Assembly (NCBI GenBank): GCA_018822805.1
Contig: JAHJJU010000015.1
Coordinates: forward strand, 32,425-96,424
Reading direction: 5' to 3'
Source of the DNA: a bacterium
GTDB taxonomy: Bacteria; Campylobacterota; Campylobacteria; Campylobacterales; Sulfurovaceae
DNA: 64,000 bases
Position numbers and translations under genes: made by a program. Shown here in pieces: positions 33,912-41,599 of this stretch (position 1 is the first letter of the stretch; each line of letters starts with the position of its first letter). The notes beneath the pieces are model-generated. The model saw only the letters and a program-made list of their open reading frames with translations. It was not told the origin of the DNA and made no database searches.

Positions 33912-34328
33912 ATGACTTTTATTATTATCAAAACCATACACCTATTTTCAGCCTTTATCTATGGAGGGTTTCTCATTACAGACAACCTCTTTTTAAACAA
34001 AATGCCTAGAAATCTAAGTACAGATGAGCATACCAAAGCACGGGAATCTTTTATGATGTTTGTACGTAAGGTGGTTCCCCCTAGCCTTATCGTTGCTGTA
34101 CTTACAGGGCTTTACCTTATTAGCCAAGTGTTTGGTGAAGTTGGCAAAAATGGCATGAGCAGTTTTCAAATCATGCTCTCCATCAAAGCTTTTTTAGGTA
34201 TTTGGCTAGGGATTCGAGGCTTTAATCAGGTCTATTTGAAGATACAACCGTTTGTGTTTAAAAGCCACCTCTTGCCCTTTGCTTTTGTGATTACGATTAT
34301 CTTTTTGTCTCAAGTTATGTACATTTAA
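33912..34328 (+). CDS. Four-helix membrane protein, CopD/DUF2269-like
   Basis: 138 residues with four hydrophobic segments (about 3-23, 50-68, 80-98, 115-137) and the pattern IIKTIHLFSAFIYGGFLITD, in which a His in helix 1 and a loop of charged residues recall CopD-like or DUF2269 membrane proteins that may hold heme. The family assignment is tentative. An FNR-type box lies 33 bp upstream, so anaerobic or nitrogen-oxide control is likely. It is followed by a toxin-antitoxin pair with which it probably has no functional link. Confidence 0.55.
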   Translation: MTFIIIKTIHLFSAFIYGGFLITDNLFLNKMPRNLSTDEHTKARESFMMFVRKVVPPSLIVAVLTGLYLISQVFGEVGKNGMSSFQIMLSIKAFLGIWLGIRGFNQVYLKIQPFVFKSHLLPFAFVITIIFLSQVMYI

Positions 34329-34352
34329 TTCAATATCATATATAATATCACT

Positions 34353-34796
34353 ATGAAGATAGTAATGGATACCGATGTATTTTTGTCCTCACTTTTCTCA
34401 AAACAAGGTGCATCACATAGACTTGTAACTTGGATTGTAAAGCAGTACAAAAATAGCAACAAACAATACAATGTCATCTCAAATACACAAGTCATTGAGT
34501 TTTTAGCTGTTTTAACCAGAGATAAAAATCTTAAAAGAGCAAACCTTAACAAAGATGATGTTGAAACTTTTATTGATGGTATCTGTTTAATCTCATTTCA
34601 TCAAAAGATTAATTTTTTATGGAGACCATTTTTAAGAGACAAAGACGACGATATGGTTCTAGAGGTTGCTTTTAACGCAAAAGCCGACTATATTGTAACC
34701 CATAACATTAAAGACTTTGAAGGTGTAGAAGATAAATTTGAGATAAAAGTTCTAACACCCAAAGAATTTTTACTGACAATAGGAGAATTAAAATGA
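34353..34796 (+). CDS. PIN-domain toxin (COG1569-type)
   Basis: 147 residues with PIN acidic motifs: MDTDVFLSSL at the N-terminus, NTQVIEFLAVL, then RDKDDDMVLEVAFNAKADYIVTHNIKDF. Members of this group are putative toxin RNases. Unusually for PIN systems the toxin gene comes first and overlaps the antitoxin by four bases. It is distinct in sequence from the VapC at 13172. Confidence 0.85.
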   Translation: MKIVMDTDVFLSSLFSKQGASHRLVTWIVKQYKNSNKQYNVISNTQVIEFLAVLTRDKNLKRANLNKDDVETFIDGICLISFHQKINFLWRPFLRDKDDDMVLEVAFNAKADYIVTHNIKDFEGVEDKFEIKVLTPKEFLLTIGELK

Positions 34797-35020
34797 ATTT
34801 TGCATTAAGAATACCAGACTATTACAAAGAAGAGATAGAAGAGTTAAAAGGTAATGTCTCTATCAACCAATTTATTATTAATGCTTTGGCTGAAAAAATT
34901 TCATCACTTAAAACATTGAACTATCTTGAAGAGAGAGCTAAAAAATCTTCAGTAGAAGATATGTTAGCCATACTGAACAAAGTACCTGATGTTGAACCTG
35001 ACAATTATGATAAGTTATAG
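34793..35020 (+). CDS. Ribbon-helix-helix type antitoxin
   Basis: 75 residues. The start NFALRIPDYYKEEIEEL...NVSINQFIINALAEKI matches an Arc/HicB-type ribbon-helix-helix DNA-binding domain with one strand and two helices; the C-terminal tail (residues 45-75) is acidic and likely binds the PIN toxin. ATG overlaps the toxin stop by four bases. Confidence 0.8.
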   Translation: MNFALRIPDYYKEEIEELKGNVSINQFIINALAEKISSLKTLNYLEERAKKSSVEDMLAILNKVPDVEPDNYDKL

Positions 35021-35028
35021 ATAGTATC

Positions 35029-36123
35029 TTACTCCTCCATCTCATAAATAAAAATCCCGGATGGAGCTTTCAGCTGAAAAATCTCACGCTCTAAAAACCA
35101 CTCTTTGGTATTAATGACATTGACTTGGTTACTGTCATTGACCGATACGTAAAGATAATCATCCACGTTTGACCACCTGACATGCAGAACCTTGCCTGTA
35201 AAATTAAAGGTATGAACAATCTTTAACGTTTTGGTATCTATAATCTGAATCGTTGGAAAATCTTTTCCGGAATAGGTAACAGCCAAATACTTCTCGTCAG
35301 GACTTAGTGAGGTAAAGACAGGTAAACCTTGTGTTTCGATATTTTTAATAAACTTGAATGCTTTGTCATAAACCATTACTTTGTTGTCTCCCACAGCAGG
35401 AATGAACGTTCGGTCTTTACTCAAAGACCAAAAACCAAAATGTGGCACTTTAAGTACAGGTTTATTATCGGTAGCCGTGACTTTGATTTCTGAAAATTCC
35501 ATCTTATCTAGGTCTATAACCCCAAATGCCTTGGTTAGAAAAAATCCAACTATATAGATATTCTCTTCTATCATCGCATCAAAAGGCATCTCCCCGACGT
35601 TAAACTCTTTAAAGGTTTTAAATTTTGGCAGACCTTTACCTGCATTTTCATTTTTAAGTACGGTCACTTTATCACTGTCCATCTGAGCAAAAATAAGATA
35701 ATCTTTGTAGATTTTAATCCCCACATTTTTAGAACCTGTTTTGATTTTATCAATCGGTTTAAGGTCACGTGTTAGAATATCTACCGATTTGTCATCATAA
35801 TTTGCTACAGCTACATAATTTTCACCTATCACAAATCCAATGGCACTTTTAGAGGTTTTGTACTCCTGAAGTTTCTTTTCCGTTACAGGGTCAAAATGCA
35901 CCACATACCCATCACGGCTAATAAGATAACCATCTTTACCATCAAACTTGATGATACCGTGATTCATGTTGTGCATATCTTTCATGTGCGATTTGGTTAA
36001 GCCTTTATGAATAACAGCCACCGACTCACTCTCGCGTTCCACCACAAATATTTTTTCATTCGCCGTTGGCGTTCCTGCAAAGAGAAAAGAGCCTAAGAGC
36101 AGTGTAGATAATATTGATTTCAT
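35029..36123 (-). CDS. nirF: NirF, periplasmic heme d1 biosynthesis dehydrogenase
   Basis: NirF completes heme d1 by oxidising the dihydro-heme d1 side chain and binds the cofactor in the periplasm. From the ATG at 36121-36123 it has 364 residues: signal peptide (MKSILSTLLLGSFLFAG) and an eight-bladed propeller with sequence likeness to the d1 domain of NirS (SPDEKYLAVTYSGKD, HVRWSNVDDYLYVSVND). The fuller frame to 36150 has no better start. It lies apart from the other d1 genes (1-4392) but has two tandem FNR-type boxes upstream, consistent with co-regulation. Confidence 0.88.
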   Translation of the reverse strand: MKSILSTLLLGSFLFAGTPTANEKIFVVERESESVAVIHKGLTKSHMKDMHNMNHGIIKFDGKDGYLISRDGYVVHFDPVTEKKLQEYKTSKSAIGFVIGENYVAVANYDDKSVDILTRDLKPIDKIKTGSKNVGIKIYKDYLIFAQMDSDKVTVLKNENAGKGLPKFKTFKEFNVGEMPFDAMIEENIYIVGFFLTKAFGVIDLDKMEFSEIKVTATDNKPVLKVPHFGFWSLSKDRTFIPAVGDNKVMVYDKAFKFIKNIETQGLPVFTSLSPDEKYLAVTYSGKDFPTIQIIDTKTLKIVHTFNFTGKVLHVRWSNVDDYLYVSVNDSNQVNVINTKEWFLEREIFQLKAPSGIFIYEMEE

Positions 36124-36170
36124 TTCACATCCTTTATTGGTATTGTACAACGAGGAGTGGGGGTGAGGGA

Positions 36171-36184
36171 TTGACCTATATCAA
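36171..36184. promoter_or_regulatory. FNR-type box 1 between nirF and the SirA-like gene
   Basis: TTGACCTATATCAA, 48 bp before the nirF start. It directly abuts the second box. Confidence 0.65.
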
Positions 36185-36198
36185 TTGATACACATCAA
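36185..36198. promoter_or_regulatory. FNR-type box 2 between nirF and the SirA-like gene
   Basis: TTGATACACATCAA, 56 bp before the plus-strand gene at 36254. The two boxes are head to tail with no spacer, one for each divergent operon. Confidence 0.7.
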
Positions 36199-36253
36199 GT
36201 TTTTTAAAATTACTTGTAACTATAATAACAAAAAATTATAACTAGGAGATACC

Positions 36254-36595
36254 ATGTCTTTTTCAGAAAAGAAAACCATAGAAGTAATGGGTGCAACCGT
36301 ACCTTTTTTTACCTACACCATTAAAGAGACGCAATACTTTGAGTTTGATACCTCAAAATGTGGACCACCTGAACCAATGGTTAATGCAATGGCAGGATTA
36401 AAACTCGTAACCGATGCTCATAAAAAACTGGTCATGATCAATCATAAAACACCGGGTGGATTGCTTGATAAAATTGGTGAAAATTTTAATATTAGCAATG
36501 AAAAAATGGAAGATGGTCGTGTAAAACTTACCTTTTCTCATAAATCAGGAGAGAGTGAAAAGGCTGATTTAACACAAACCTCTTGTCACGGATAA
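36254..36595 (+). CDS. TusA/SirA-fold (DUF2249-like) small protein
   Basis: 113 residues with the pattern FDTSKCGPPEPMVNAMAGL...MINHKTPGGLLDKI...RVKLTFSHKS, a TusA-like arrangement of strand, Cys-Pro region and helix. A Cys is kept before the helix (KCGPPEP) and another near the end (TSCHG). It starts a plus-strand operon with a 12-TM protein and a MIP18-type protein, mirroring the DUF2249-12TM arrangement at 31213-32740. A role in sulfur or redox chemistry for metal-site maintenance is inference. Confidence 0.65.
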   Translation: MSFSEKKTIEVMGATVPFFTYTIKETQYFEFDTSKCGPPEPMVNAMAGLKLVTDAHKKLVMINHKTPGGLLDKIGENFNISNEKMEDGRVKLTFSHKSGESEKADLTQTSCHG

Positions 36596-36598
36596 TGT

Positions 36599-37834
36599 AT
36601 GTTTGCCATTTCTAAAGATTTTGCACCACCATTAAAGTTGATTGCTCCATTTTTTAAAATAGGTGTCTCTTTTTATCTTATTGCCATGATGGCTCTTTTA
36701 GCGTTTCATGGTTCTTTTTCCTATCAAGAGATGGCTGTAGCAGGATGGATTCACCTCTTTTTACTTGGTTTTGTAATGATGATTATCTTTGGGGCAATGG
36801 CACAGCTTATCCCTGTTGTTTTAGAAGTGGGTCATGCTGTTGTTGACCTATACTATGTTATTTTACCCCTACTTGGAATGGGAACAATTATAATGGTTAT
36901 GGGGTTTTGGTTAGAACCCTCCTTGCTCTCTTATGGTGGAGTTTTGGTATTCATTTCTATGATAATATTTGCAAGTGAAGCGTTTGTAACCCTTAAAAAA
37001 ACAGAAATCCATACGCTGACGGTTAAAACCATTGCCGTAAGTAATGGCTATCTTCTACTGGGTATCTTAACAGGCTTTGTCATCGCTTTAGGGCTTAGTG
37101 GTGTTGTTACTATTGATATTAATAGTATGCTTAAAGCCCACATTTATGCTGTTTTGGGTGGCTTTGTTCTACTCACCGTTATGGGGCTATCTTTAACACT
37201 TATTCCCATGTTTTCCTTGGCACATGGTTTTGATGAAACACCCATTAAACGAGGATTTATCCTTGTAGCCGTTGGTGTGGGTATTGTTTTTATTGGGTCC
37301 ATCATCTCCGTTACACTCTTGCAATGGATAGGATACATCACCACATTGATAGGGGTTGGATTTTATATCTACCAAATCTATAGTATTTATAAACTAACGG
37401 TACGAAAAGAGATGGACATTTGGGCAAAATCAATGCTCTTTGGTTTTAGTTCACTCATCCTTTCGGTTATCTTAGGCATTATTTATCTTTTGGGTGCAAC
37501 ACCACCTTGGTTACACGCTTCTGTATGGTTTTTTATGTTGGGATTTATAGGGTTTCTTATCAATGGGCATCTCTATAAAATTGTTCCTTTTTTAGTCTGG
37601 TTTGAACGATTCTCTCCACTGGTTGGCAAAGAGAAAGTACCCATGTTACATGAGATGTATCCTAAAAATCAAGCAAATATGATGTTTTGGTACAGCTCTT
37701 CAGGTACTGTTTTAGGTGGAATTGGGCTACTGATTGAAAATGATATGCTGTTTAAAGGTGGGGCTTCTTTTTTAATTGTTGGAGCTTCTTTTCTCTACCT
37801 TTCGATGTCCCGTATGTTACGTTATGGAAAGTAG
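36599..37834 (+). CDS. 12-TM protein, heme-copper oxidase subunit I-like / NnrS-related
   Basis: 411 residues, about twelve hydrophobic segments, with His in helices (GWIHLFLLGFV, KAHIYAVLGGF, GHLYKIVPFLVWFERF). It is a paralogue of the protein at 31213 (shared YKIVPFLVWF and a late MHEMYPKNQA/MMHDVIHPKKA-type loop). Its TAG stop is the head of REP element R5, so the native end may be lost. It follows the TusA-like gene by three bases. Probable role: membrane NO or electron-transfer protein; not proven. Confidence 0.65.
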   Translation: MFAISKDFAPPLKLIAPFFKIGVSFYLIAMMALLAFHGSFSYQEMAVAGWIHLFLLGFVMMIIFGAMAQLIPVVLEVGHAVVDLYYVILPLLGMGTIIMVMGFWLEPSLLSYGGVLVFISMIIFASEAFVTLKKTEIHTLTVKTIAVSNGYLLLGILTGFVIALGLSGVVTIDINSMLKAHIYAVLGGFVLLTVMGLSLTLIPMFSLAHGFDETPIKRGFILVAVGVGIVFIGSIISVTLLQWIGYITTLIGVGFYIYQIYSIYKLTVRKEMDIWAKSMLFGFSSLILSVILGIIYLLGATPPWLHASVWFFMLGFIGFLINGHLYKIVPFLVWFERFSPLVGKEKVPMLHEMYPKNQANMMFWYSSSGTVLGGIGLLIENDMLFKGGASFLIVGASFLYLSMSRMLRYGK

Positions 37835-37852
37835 TCGGTGAACCGACTCTAC
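37831..37852 (+). repeat. REP-like palindrome R5; GTAG head is a stop codon
   Basis: GTAGTCGGT-ga-ACCGACTCTAC. Bases 37832-37834 are the TAG stop of the 411-residue membrane protein. It pairs with R5b 39 bp downstream in opposite orientation. Confidence 0.65.
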
Positions 37853-37856
37853 ACGA

Positions 37857-37874
37857 TGGTCAATTTATTGACCA
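37857..37874. repeat. Inverted repeat between R5 and R5b
   Basis: TGGTCAA-ttta-TTGACCA, a 7-bp stem lying in the middle of the R5/R5b pair. Confidence 0.5.
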
Positions 37875-37890
37875 AAAAATAGAAATTCAT

Positions 37891-37915
37891 CGTGGGCAAG
37901 AATGCACCACGCTAC
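37891..37915 (-). repeat. REP-like palindrome R5b
   Basis: CGTGGGCA-agaa-TGC-a-CCACG followed by CTAC (GTAG on the minus strand). Its stem is related to the hairpin at 41565-41586. Confidence 0.6.
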
Positions 37916-37927
37916 AAAGGAAAAAAT

Positions 37928-38245
37928 ATGTGTCAAATAACAAAAGAAGCTATGTTCAAAGCCATCTCAACGGTTATTGATCCCGAAGTGGGGTTTAATC
38001 TTGTAGAGATGGGACTCATTTATGATGCAGAGGCTGATGAAGAGTGCAACGCCAAAATCACCATGACCCTTTCAACCCGTGGCTGTCCACTTCACCAAAT
38101 GATTAAAACGTGGGTTCAAGAAGCTGTTGAAAAACTCGATGGTATCGGTAATGTTGAAGTAGAAGTGGTGTGGGAACCTGCATGGAACATCTCTATGGCA
38201 GAGGAGAATGTTAAACAGGCGTTGGGTGGTATTCCGTCGAATTAA
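37928..38245 (+). CDS. MIP18/PaaD-type metal-sulfur cluster assembly factor (DUF59)
   Basis: 105 residues from the ATG at 37928; a longer frame from 37892 begins inside REP element R5b and is rejected. DUF59 motifs: VIDPEVGFNLVEMGLIYD and STRGCPLHQMI with the conserved Cys, then VEVVWEPAW. Such proteins help load iron-sulfur clusters. As the third gene of the FNR-controlled TusA-like/12-TM operon, it may serve a metal cofactor of that membrane protein; this is inference. Confidence 0.85.
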   Translation: MCQITKEAMFKAISTVIDPEVGFNLVEMGLIYDAEADEECNAKITMTLSTRGCPLHQMIKTWVQEAVEKLDGIGNVEVEVVWEPAWNISMAEENVKQALGGIPSN

Positions 38246-38293
38246 TTGTCACTGTGTAAATTTTCTATCTCATTATATGGTGTATTGGAAATA

Positions 38294-39271
38294 TTAAATT
38301 TCATTTACTATCTCCCAATACCCACGCGTTCCACCAACTCTCTTAAGCAGTTTTAACTCTTTTAATTTCGCTAAATTCTCTTCTATTTTTCTTTTAGATA
38401 TCCCTACCAATTCAGCTAGTTTGGTCGCTGATACTTTAGAGTTTAGTTTTATATTTTCCATAATTTTAAGTTGGTTATCGGTTAAAGCATTACCGACCTT
38501 ATTACCGACCCAATTACCGACCTTTCGTACGGTATCTAAAATTACATCAAGCATAAACTCTACAAATATCGTACTCTCTCCCATGTCCGTAGATTGCTCT
38601 AGTGCATTATAATAATGCTCTTGATTGTCTCTGACAATACTCTCTGTTGGCATAACTGCAAATACTTCTCTCCAATGATACAAAATCACCGATTGCCAAA
38701 GCCTACCTATACGACCATTACCATCAGAAAAAGGATGAATAAACTCAAATTCATAATGAAACACACAAGACTTTATAAGTGGGTGTTCATCACTCTTTTT
38801 GAGCCACTCAAAAAGGTCACGCATAAGGCTTGGTACTACGCCATGAGGTGGTGCAACATGAGCCACACCATCACTACTACCCACACCCACATTAACCGAC
38901 CTAAAACTTCCTGCTGTTTTTAAAATACCATTCATTAAAGTTTTATGAGCTTTGAGTAAGTCCTGAGCATTATCAAATTTATAGTTTTCAAACTCTTTAT
39001 AGGCATTGATAGCACCCTCAACCTCTAATATTTCTTGATAGGTTCCAAGGACTCTCTTCCCCTCTAAAATAGCTGTAATCTTCTCTTCACCCAAAAAGTT
39101 ACCCTCTATCTCCAATGTTCCTGCAAGTGTTTTAACTCTATTTTTCTTTCTTAGTTGTGGGGTTATAATCTCTTTTTTGTTGTACTCTATGCGTGTTAGC
39201 TCTTCACTAATAAAAGATATGAGATTTACCATCTTTGAAGTTATGGTATACGGTGGCTTATAACTACTCAT
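38294..39271 (-). CDS. Fic family protein, class II (N-terminal inhibitory helix)
   Basis: 325 residues. The Fic active motif HPFSDGNGRIGR is at about 178-189; Fic enzymes usually transfer AMP from ATP to protein hydroxyls. An inhibitory motif (S/T)xxxE(G/N) appears as T52-L-E-I-E56-G57, marking class II self-regulated Fic. The C-terminus is a winged helix (SATKLAELVGISKRKIEENLAKL), and a Val/Gly/Asn low-complexity patch (VGNWVGNKVGNAL) links the two. Target unknown. It lies beside a second Fic gene of another class. Confidence 0.9.
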   Translation of the reverse strand: MSSYKPPYTITSKMVNLISFISEELTRIEYNKKEIITPQLRKKNRVKTLAGTLEIEGNFLGEEKITAILEGKRVLGTYQEILEVEGAINAYKEFENYKFDNAQDLLKAHKTLMNGILKTAGSFRSVNVGVGSSDGVAHVAPPHGVVPSLMRDLFEWLKKSDEHPLIKSCVFHYEFEFIHPFSDGNGRIGRLWQSVILYHWREVFAVMPTESIVRDNQEHYYNALEQSTDMGESTIFVEFMLDVILDTVRKVGNWVGNKVGNALTDNQLKIMENIKLNSKVSATKLAELVGISKRKIEENLAKLKELKLLKRVGGTRGYWEIVNEI

Positions 39272-39525
39272 TAAACATACACCTCATCAAAATCTATATC
39301 TTTCACACAGTAATCTATAGGGGCTTTAAAAGTCATATTTTATTTACTAATTCAGCTGGATTTATTTTAAATTGTAACATATTAGCTGTATCCTACTTTT
39401 TTATTGCCTTTGGCATACTCTTTTTGTCTATAGTCTAAAAAGTAGTTATAGAGAAAGCCTGTAGAGCCAAAGTGCTTTTTTGTTCTTGTTTTTTGACATC
39501 AACTTTTTGAAGCTCATTTTTTTTC
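39272..39525 (-). other. Gap between two fic genes with short overlapping frames
   Basis: About 240 bp with no intact gene. On the minus strand a 30-codon frame ([18 protein letters not shown]...) starts within the end of fic 2; in another frame HFGSTGFLYNYFLDYRQKEY runs to a stop; nearer fic 1 a short frame ends DYCVKDIDFDEVYV. These may be debris of one or two small genes, but I cannot name them. Confidence 0.3.
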
Positions 39526-40062
39526 ATACCCCTCGTAATAGTAAGATTGCTCTATCCCTTTTAAAATGATTTCCCTATTGTGAATATCAGCTGTCAAATT
39601 ACTTTCCAAAAGAGTTCTAAGCTCTAAATCATTAATAGGGCTTCTTTCCATAGATTGAAGATAGTCCTCTTTATTTACAAACTGCCAATTAACAACCCTT
39701 TCTAGTCTCTCTTTCAAAATCATATCAAGCCATATTCTCATACTTCTGCCGTTCCCCTCCATAAAAGGGTGTGCGATATTTAACTCGACATACTTGGCTA
39801 TTATTTCTTCAAAGTTATCTTCGCTCATTGACTCAATTTTTGGTAAAATATCTACAAGGTATAAACTGTTTGCAAACCTAAAGTTTCCTTTAGAAATATT
39901 TAGCTCTCTGATTTGACCTGCAAAATTATAGAGTCCATCAAAAAGATAACGGTGTATCTCTTGCAACCCTTTGATAGTACCTACCTCAATAGTTTCAATA
40001 GCTCCACTATCAAATAAACGGTAGGCATTATCCAAGCTCTGCTCGTCTATGCTTTTCATCAT
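39514..40062 (-). CDS. Fic family protein, class III (C-terminal inhibitory helix)
   Basis: 182 residues. The active motif [14 protein letters not shown] is at 98-111. The C-terminus [21 protein letters not shown] carries an inhibitory (S/T)xxxE(G/N) motif, S173-Y-Y-Y-E177-G178, as in class III proteins like Neisseria NmFic, which AMPylates DNA gyrase and is controlled by oligomer state. Either of two adjacent ATGs may be the start. It is in tandem with a class II Fic gene 240 bp downstream. Confidence 0.9.
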   Translation of the reverse strand: MMKSIDEQSLDNAYRLFDSGAIETIEVGTIKGLQEIHRYLFDGLYNFAGQIRELNISKGNFRFANSLYLVDILPKIESMSEDNFEEIIAKYVELNIAHPFMEGNGRSMRIWLDMILKERLERVVNWQFVNKEDYLQSMERSPINDLELRTLLESNLTADIHNREIILKGIEQSYYYEGYEKK

Positions 40063-40237
40063 AAATCCTTAATTTAACTTATTTATAATATTGTAGTATT
40101 TATTTATAAAAATGTCAAAGAGCAAAAAAGATGAAGAAAAACAATAGAAAACTGTACGGCTATCAAACAACAAATAGAGCAAAACACAATCTCAAAATTC
40201 ATTAAAATCTAAAGTATGGCTATCTTATCTTTTTCTT

Positions 40238-41368
40238 CTACTCTTTTTCTTCTTTTTCTATGGTATGTGTAATTTCTTTTAACACATTAGCCTTTTTATA
40301 TTTTTCATCTGTTAACATAACCACCGATTGACAATCGTTCTTGGCAAATCGTACAAACATCGTAGCCTTTAGCACATCACCCTTTTGAAGTCTAGGCGTT
40401 TTATAGCTTACTGTTTTGCTCTCTTTAGCCTCAAGGTTATTAACCTCAAAACTGTAGGCTTTAGCAGGAATAATCACTTTTTTACCTTCTCTGTCTTTAA
40501 ACCTGTACTCAAAAAATACTTCCCTGTCTTCACTGGGCTCATTTATATAATTTTTCCAAATCTCTTTACCCTCTCTTAACACTTTTACTTCAAGATATTT
40601 AACTCTAGCCGGTTGAATAATGAGTGGATGAGCCATTTTATTGGTCAATACAACTTCAATACCATCTACTTTCGTGGAGATATTCATATCAATACCTGTG
40701 GCTCGAAACTCTTTATCATAGATGCCTAAAAACTTATGACTGGCATGATGTCCTCTGGCTCTTTTATCCATTTTTTCAGCACCACCACTTAGCTCCGGCA
40801 TATGACAGTTGATACACTCTAAACTCTCTTGCTCTTTATCCATCGCCTTAAAAATAGTGACATTGTTCTCGTTAAGTTTATGAGCGTGACAGCCCATGCA
40901 AACTTTTTTACCGTAAACAGGATTTTTACTAGAGCTGTGTTTGTCGCTATCGTCAGGATTTTCCAGTCGTCCATAGAGGGTAGGTTTATAGTTTTCAGCT
41001 TGTCGTGCTTTGGTATTGATATTATGTTTATGAGCATTTTTAACATAAGCAATGGTATGACAGAAGTAACATGAAATGGCATCGGTATGGGTTTTATTGG
41101 TTTTGTCAGGTCGTGCTGTTCCCTCTATTAACTCTTTTAAATTATCAGCCATGGGCATATGACAGGTAGCACATTCATACTTTTTACCACTCACTTTATC
41201 GGCAATATTTCGATGAAGTTCATTGTTAAAATACCCCTTTGAATGAGAAGAGCTTTGGTACTCTTCATAGATTTTTTCATGACACTCATTACAAGAGTGG
41301 TTGTCCATGTATTTATCTTGGCTAAAAACAGATGATAGAAATAGCAGTAATAGAACAAAAACTCTCAT
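40238..41368 (-). CDS. Pentaheme periplasmic cytochrome c, paralogue of the one at 27150
   Basis: 376 residues with a signal peptide (about 1-16) and five CxxCH sites: CNECH (near 27), CATCH, CYFCH, CMGCH and CINCH, followed by a heme-free beta-rich domain (MAHPLIIQPARVKYLEV). Order and spacing match the protein at 27150-28238 (both have KVCMGCH/KMCMGCH then a CI(N/S)CHMP site), so the pair arose by duplication. It lies next to nirS but on its own; no FNR-type box is visible upstream. Electron carrier or small-molecule reductase, unresolved. Confidence 0.8.
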   Translation of the reverse strand: MRVFVLLLLFLSSVFSQDKYMDNHSCNECHEKIYEEYQSSSHSKGYFNNELHRNIADKVSGKKYECATCHMPMADNLKELIEGTARPDKTNKTHTDAISCYFCHTIAYVKNAHKHNINTKARQAENYKPTLYGRLENPDDSDKHSSSKNPVYGKKVCMGCHAHKLNENNVTIFKAMDKEQESLECINCHMPELSGGAEKMDKRARGHHASHKFLGIYDKEFRATGIDMNISTKVDGIEVVLTNKMAHPLIIQPARVKYLEVKVLREGKEIWKNYINEPSEDREVFFEYRFKDREGKKVIIPAKAYSFEVNNLEAKESKTVSYKTPRLQKGDVLKATMFVRFAKNDCQSVVMLTDEKYKKANVLKEITHTIEKEEKE

Positions 41369-41390
41369 AATAAACCCCTAAATATTAGGG

Positions 41391-41456
41391 AAGCCTACCC
41401 TAAGCTCATACACATTATTGGAAAGAAGAGGTATCAAATAATTGCAGGTAGGCTTC
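41391..41456. repeat. Widely spaced inverted repeat before the pentaheme gene
   Basis: GAAGCCTACC (41391-41400) and GGTAGGCTTC (41447-41456) are exact 10-bp arms with a 46-bp spacer, just upstream of the cytochrome start. Could be a mobile-element relic or a structured leader; no function is shown. Confidence 0.35.
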
Positions 41457-41473
41457 ACTAATAGTTAATCAAC

Positions 41474-41556
41474 TAGACCTCTTTCAAAACCCTACAATTT
41501 TGTACTTATATAAAAGGAGGATTCAATACTGAGTGTAGGGTTTTGTAAAAGGTCTA
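41474..41556. mobile_element. MITE-like inverted-repeat element
   Basis: 23-bp terminal inverted repeats (41474-41496 and 41534-41556) matching at 21 of 23 positions, with outer ends TAGACC and a 37-bp AT-rich middle. The end type GACCTCTTT...CAAAACCC recalls IS5-group inverted repeats, and TA stands at both outer borders. There is no coding capacity. It is best read as a non-autonomous element of about 80 bp between nirS and the pentaheme gene. Confidence 0.5.
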
Positions 41557-41564
41557 AGCTTTGT

Positions 41565-41586
41565 ATGTGGGCAAAAATGCCCACAT
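41565..41586. terminator. Hairpin after nirS (terminator or REP relative)
   Basis: ATGTGGGCA-aaaa-TGCCCACAT, a perfect 9-bp stem 14 bp after the nirS stop. No T-run follows on the minus strand; the stem resembles REP element R5b without its head. It may protect or end the nirS message. Confidence 0.5.
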
Positions 41587-41599
41587 TATAAAAATTTAC

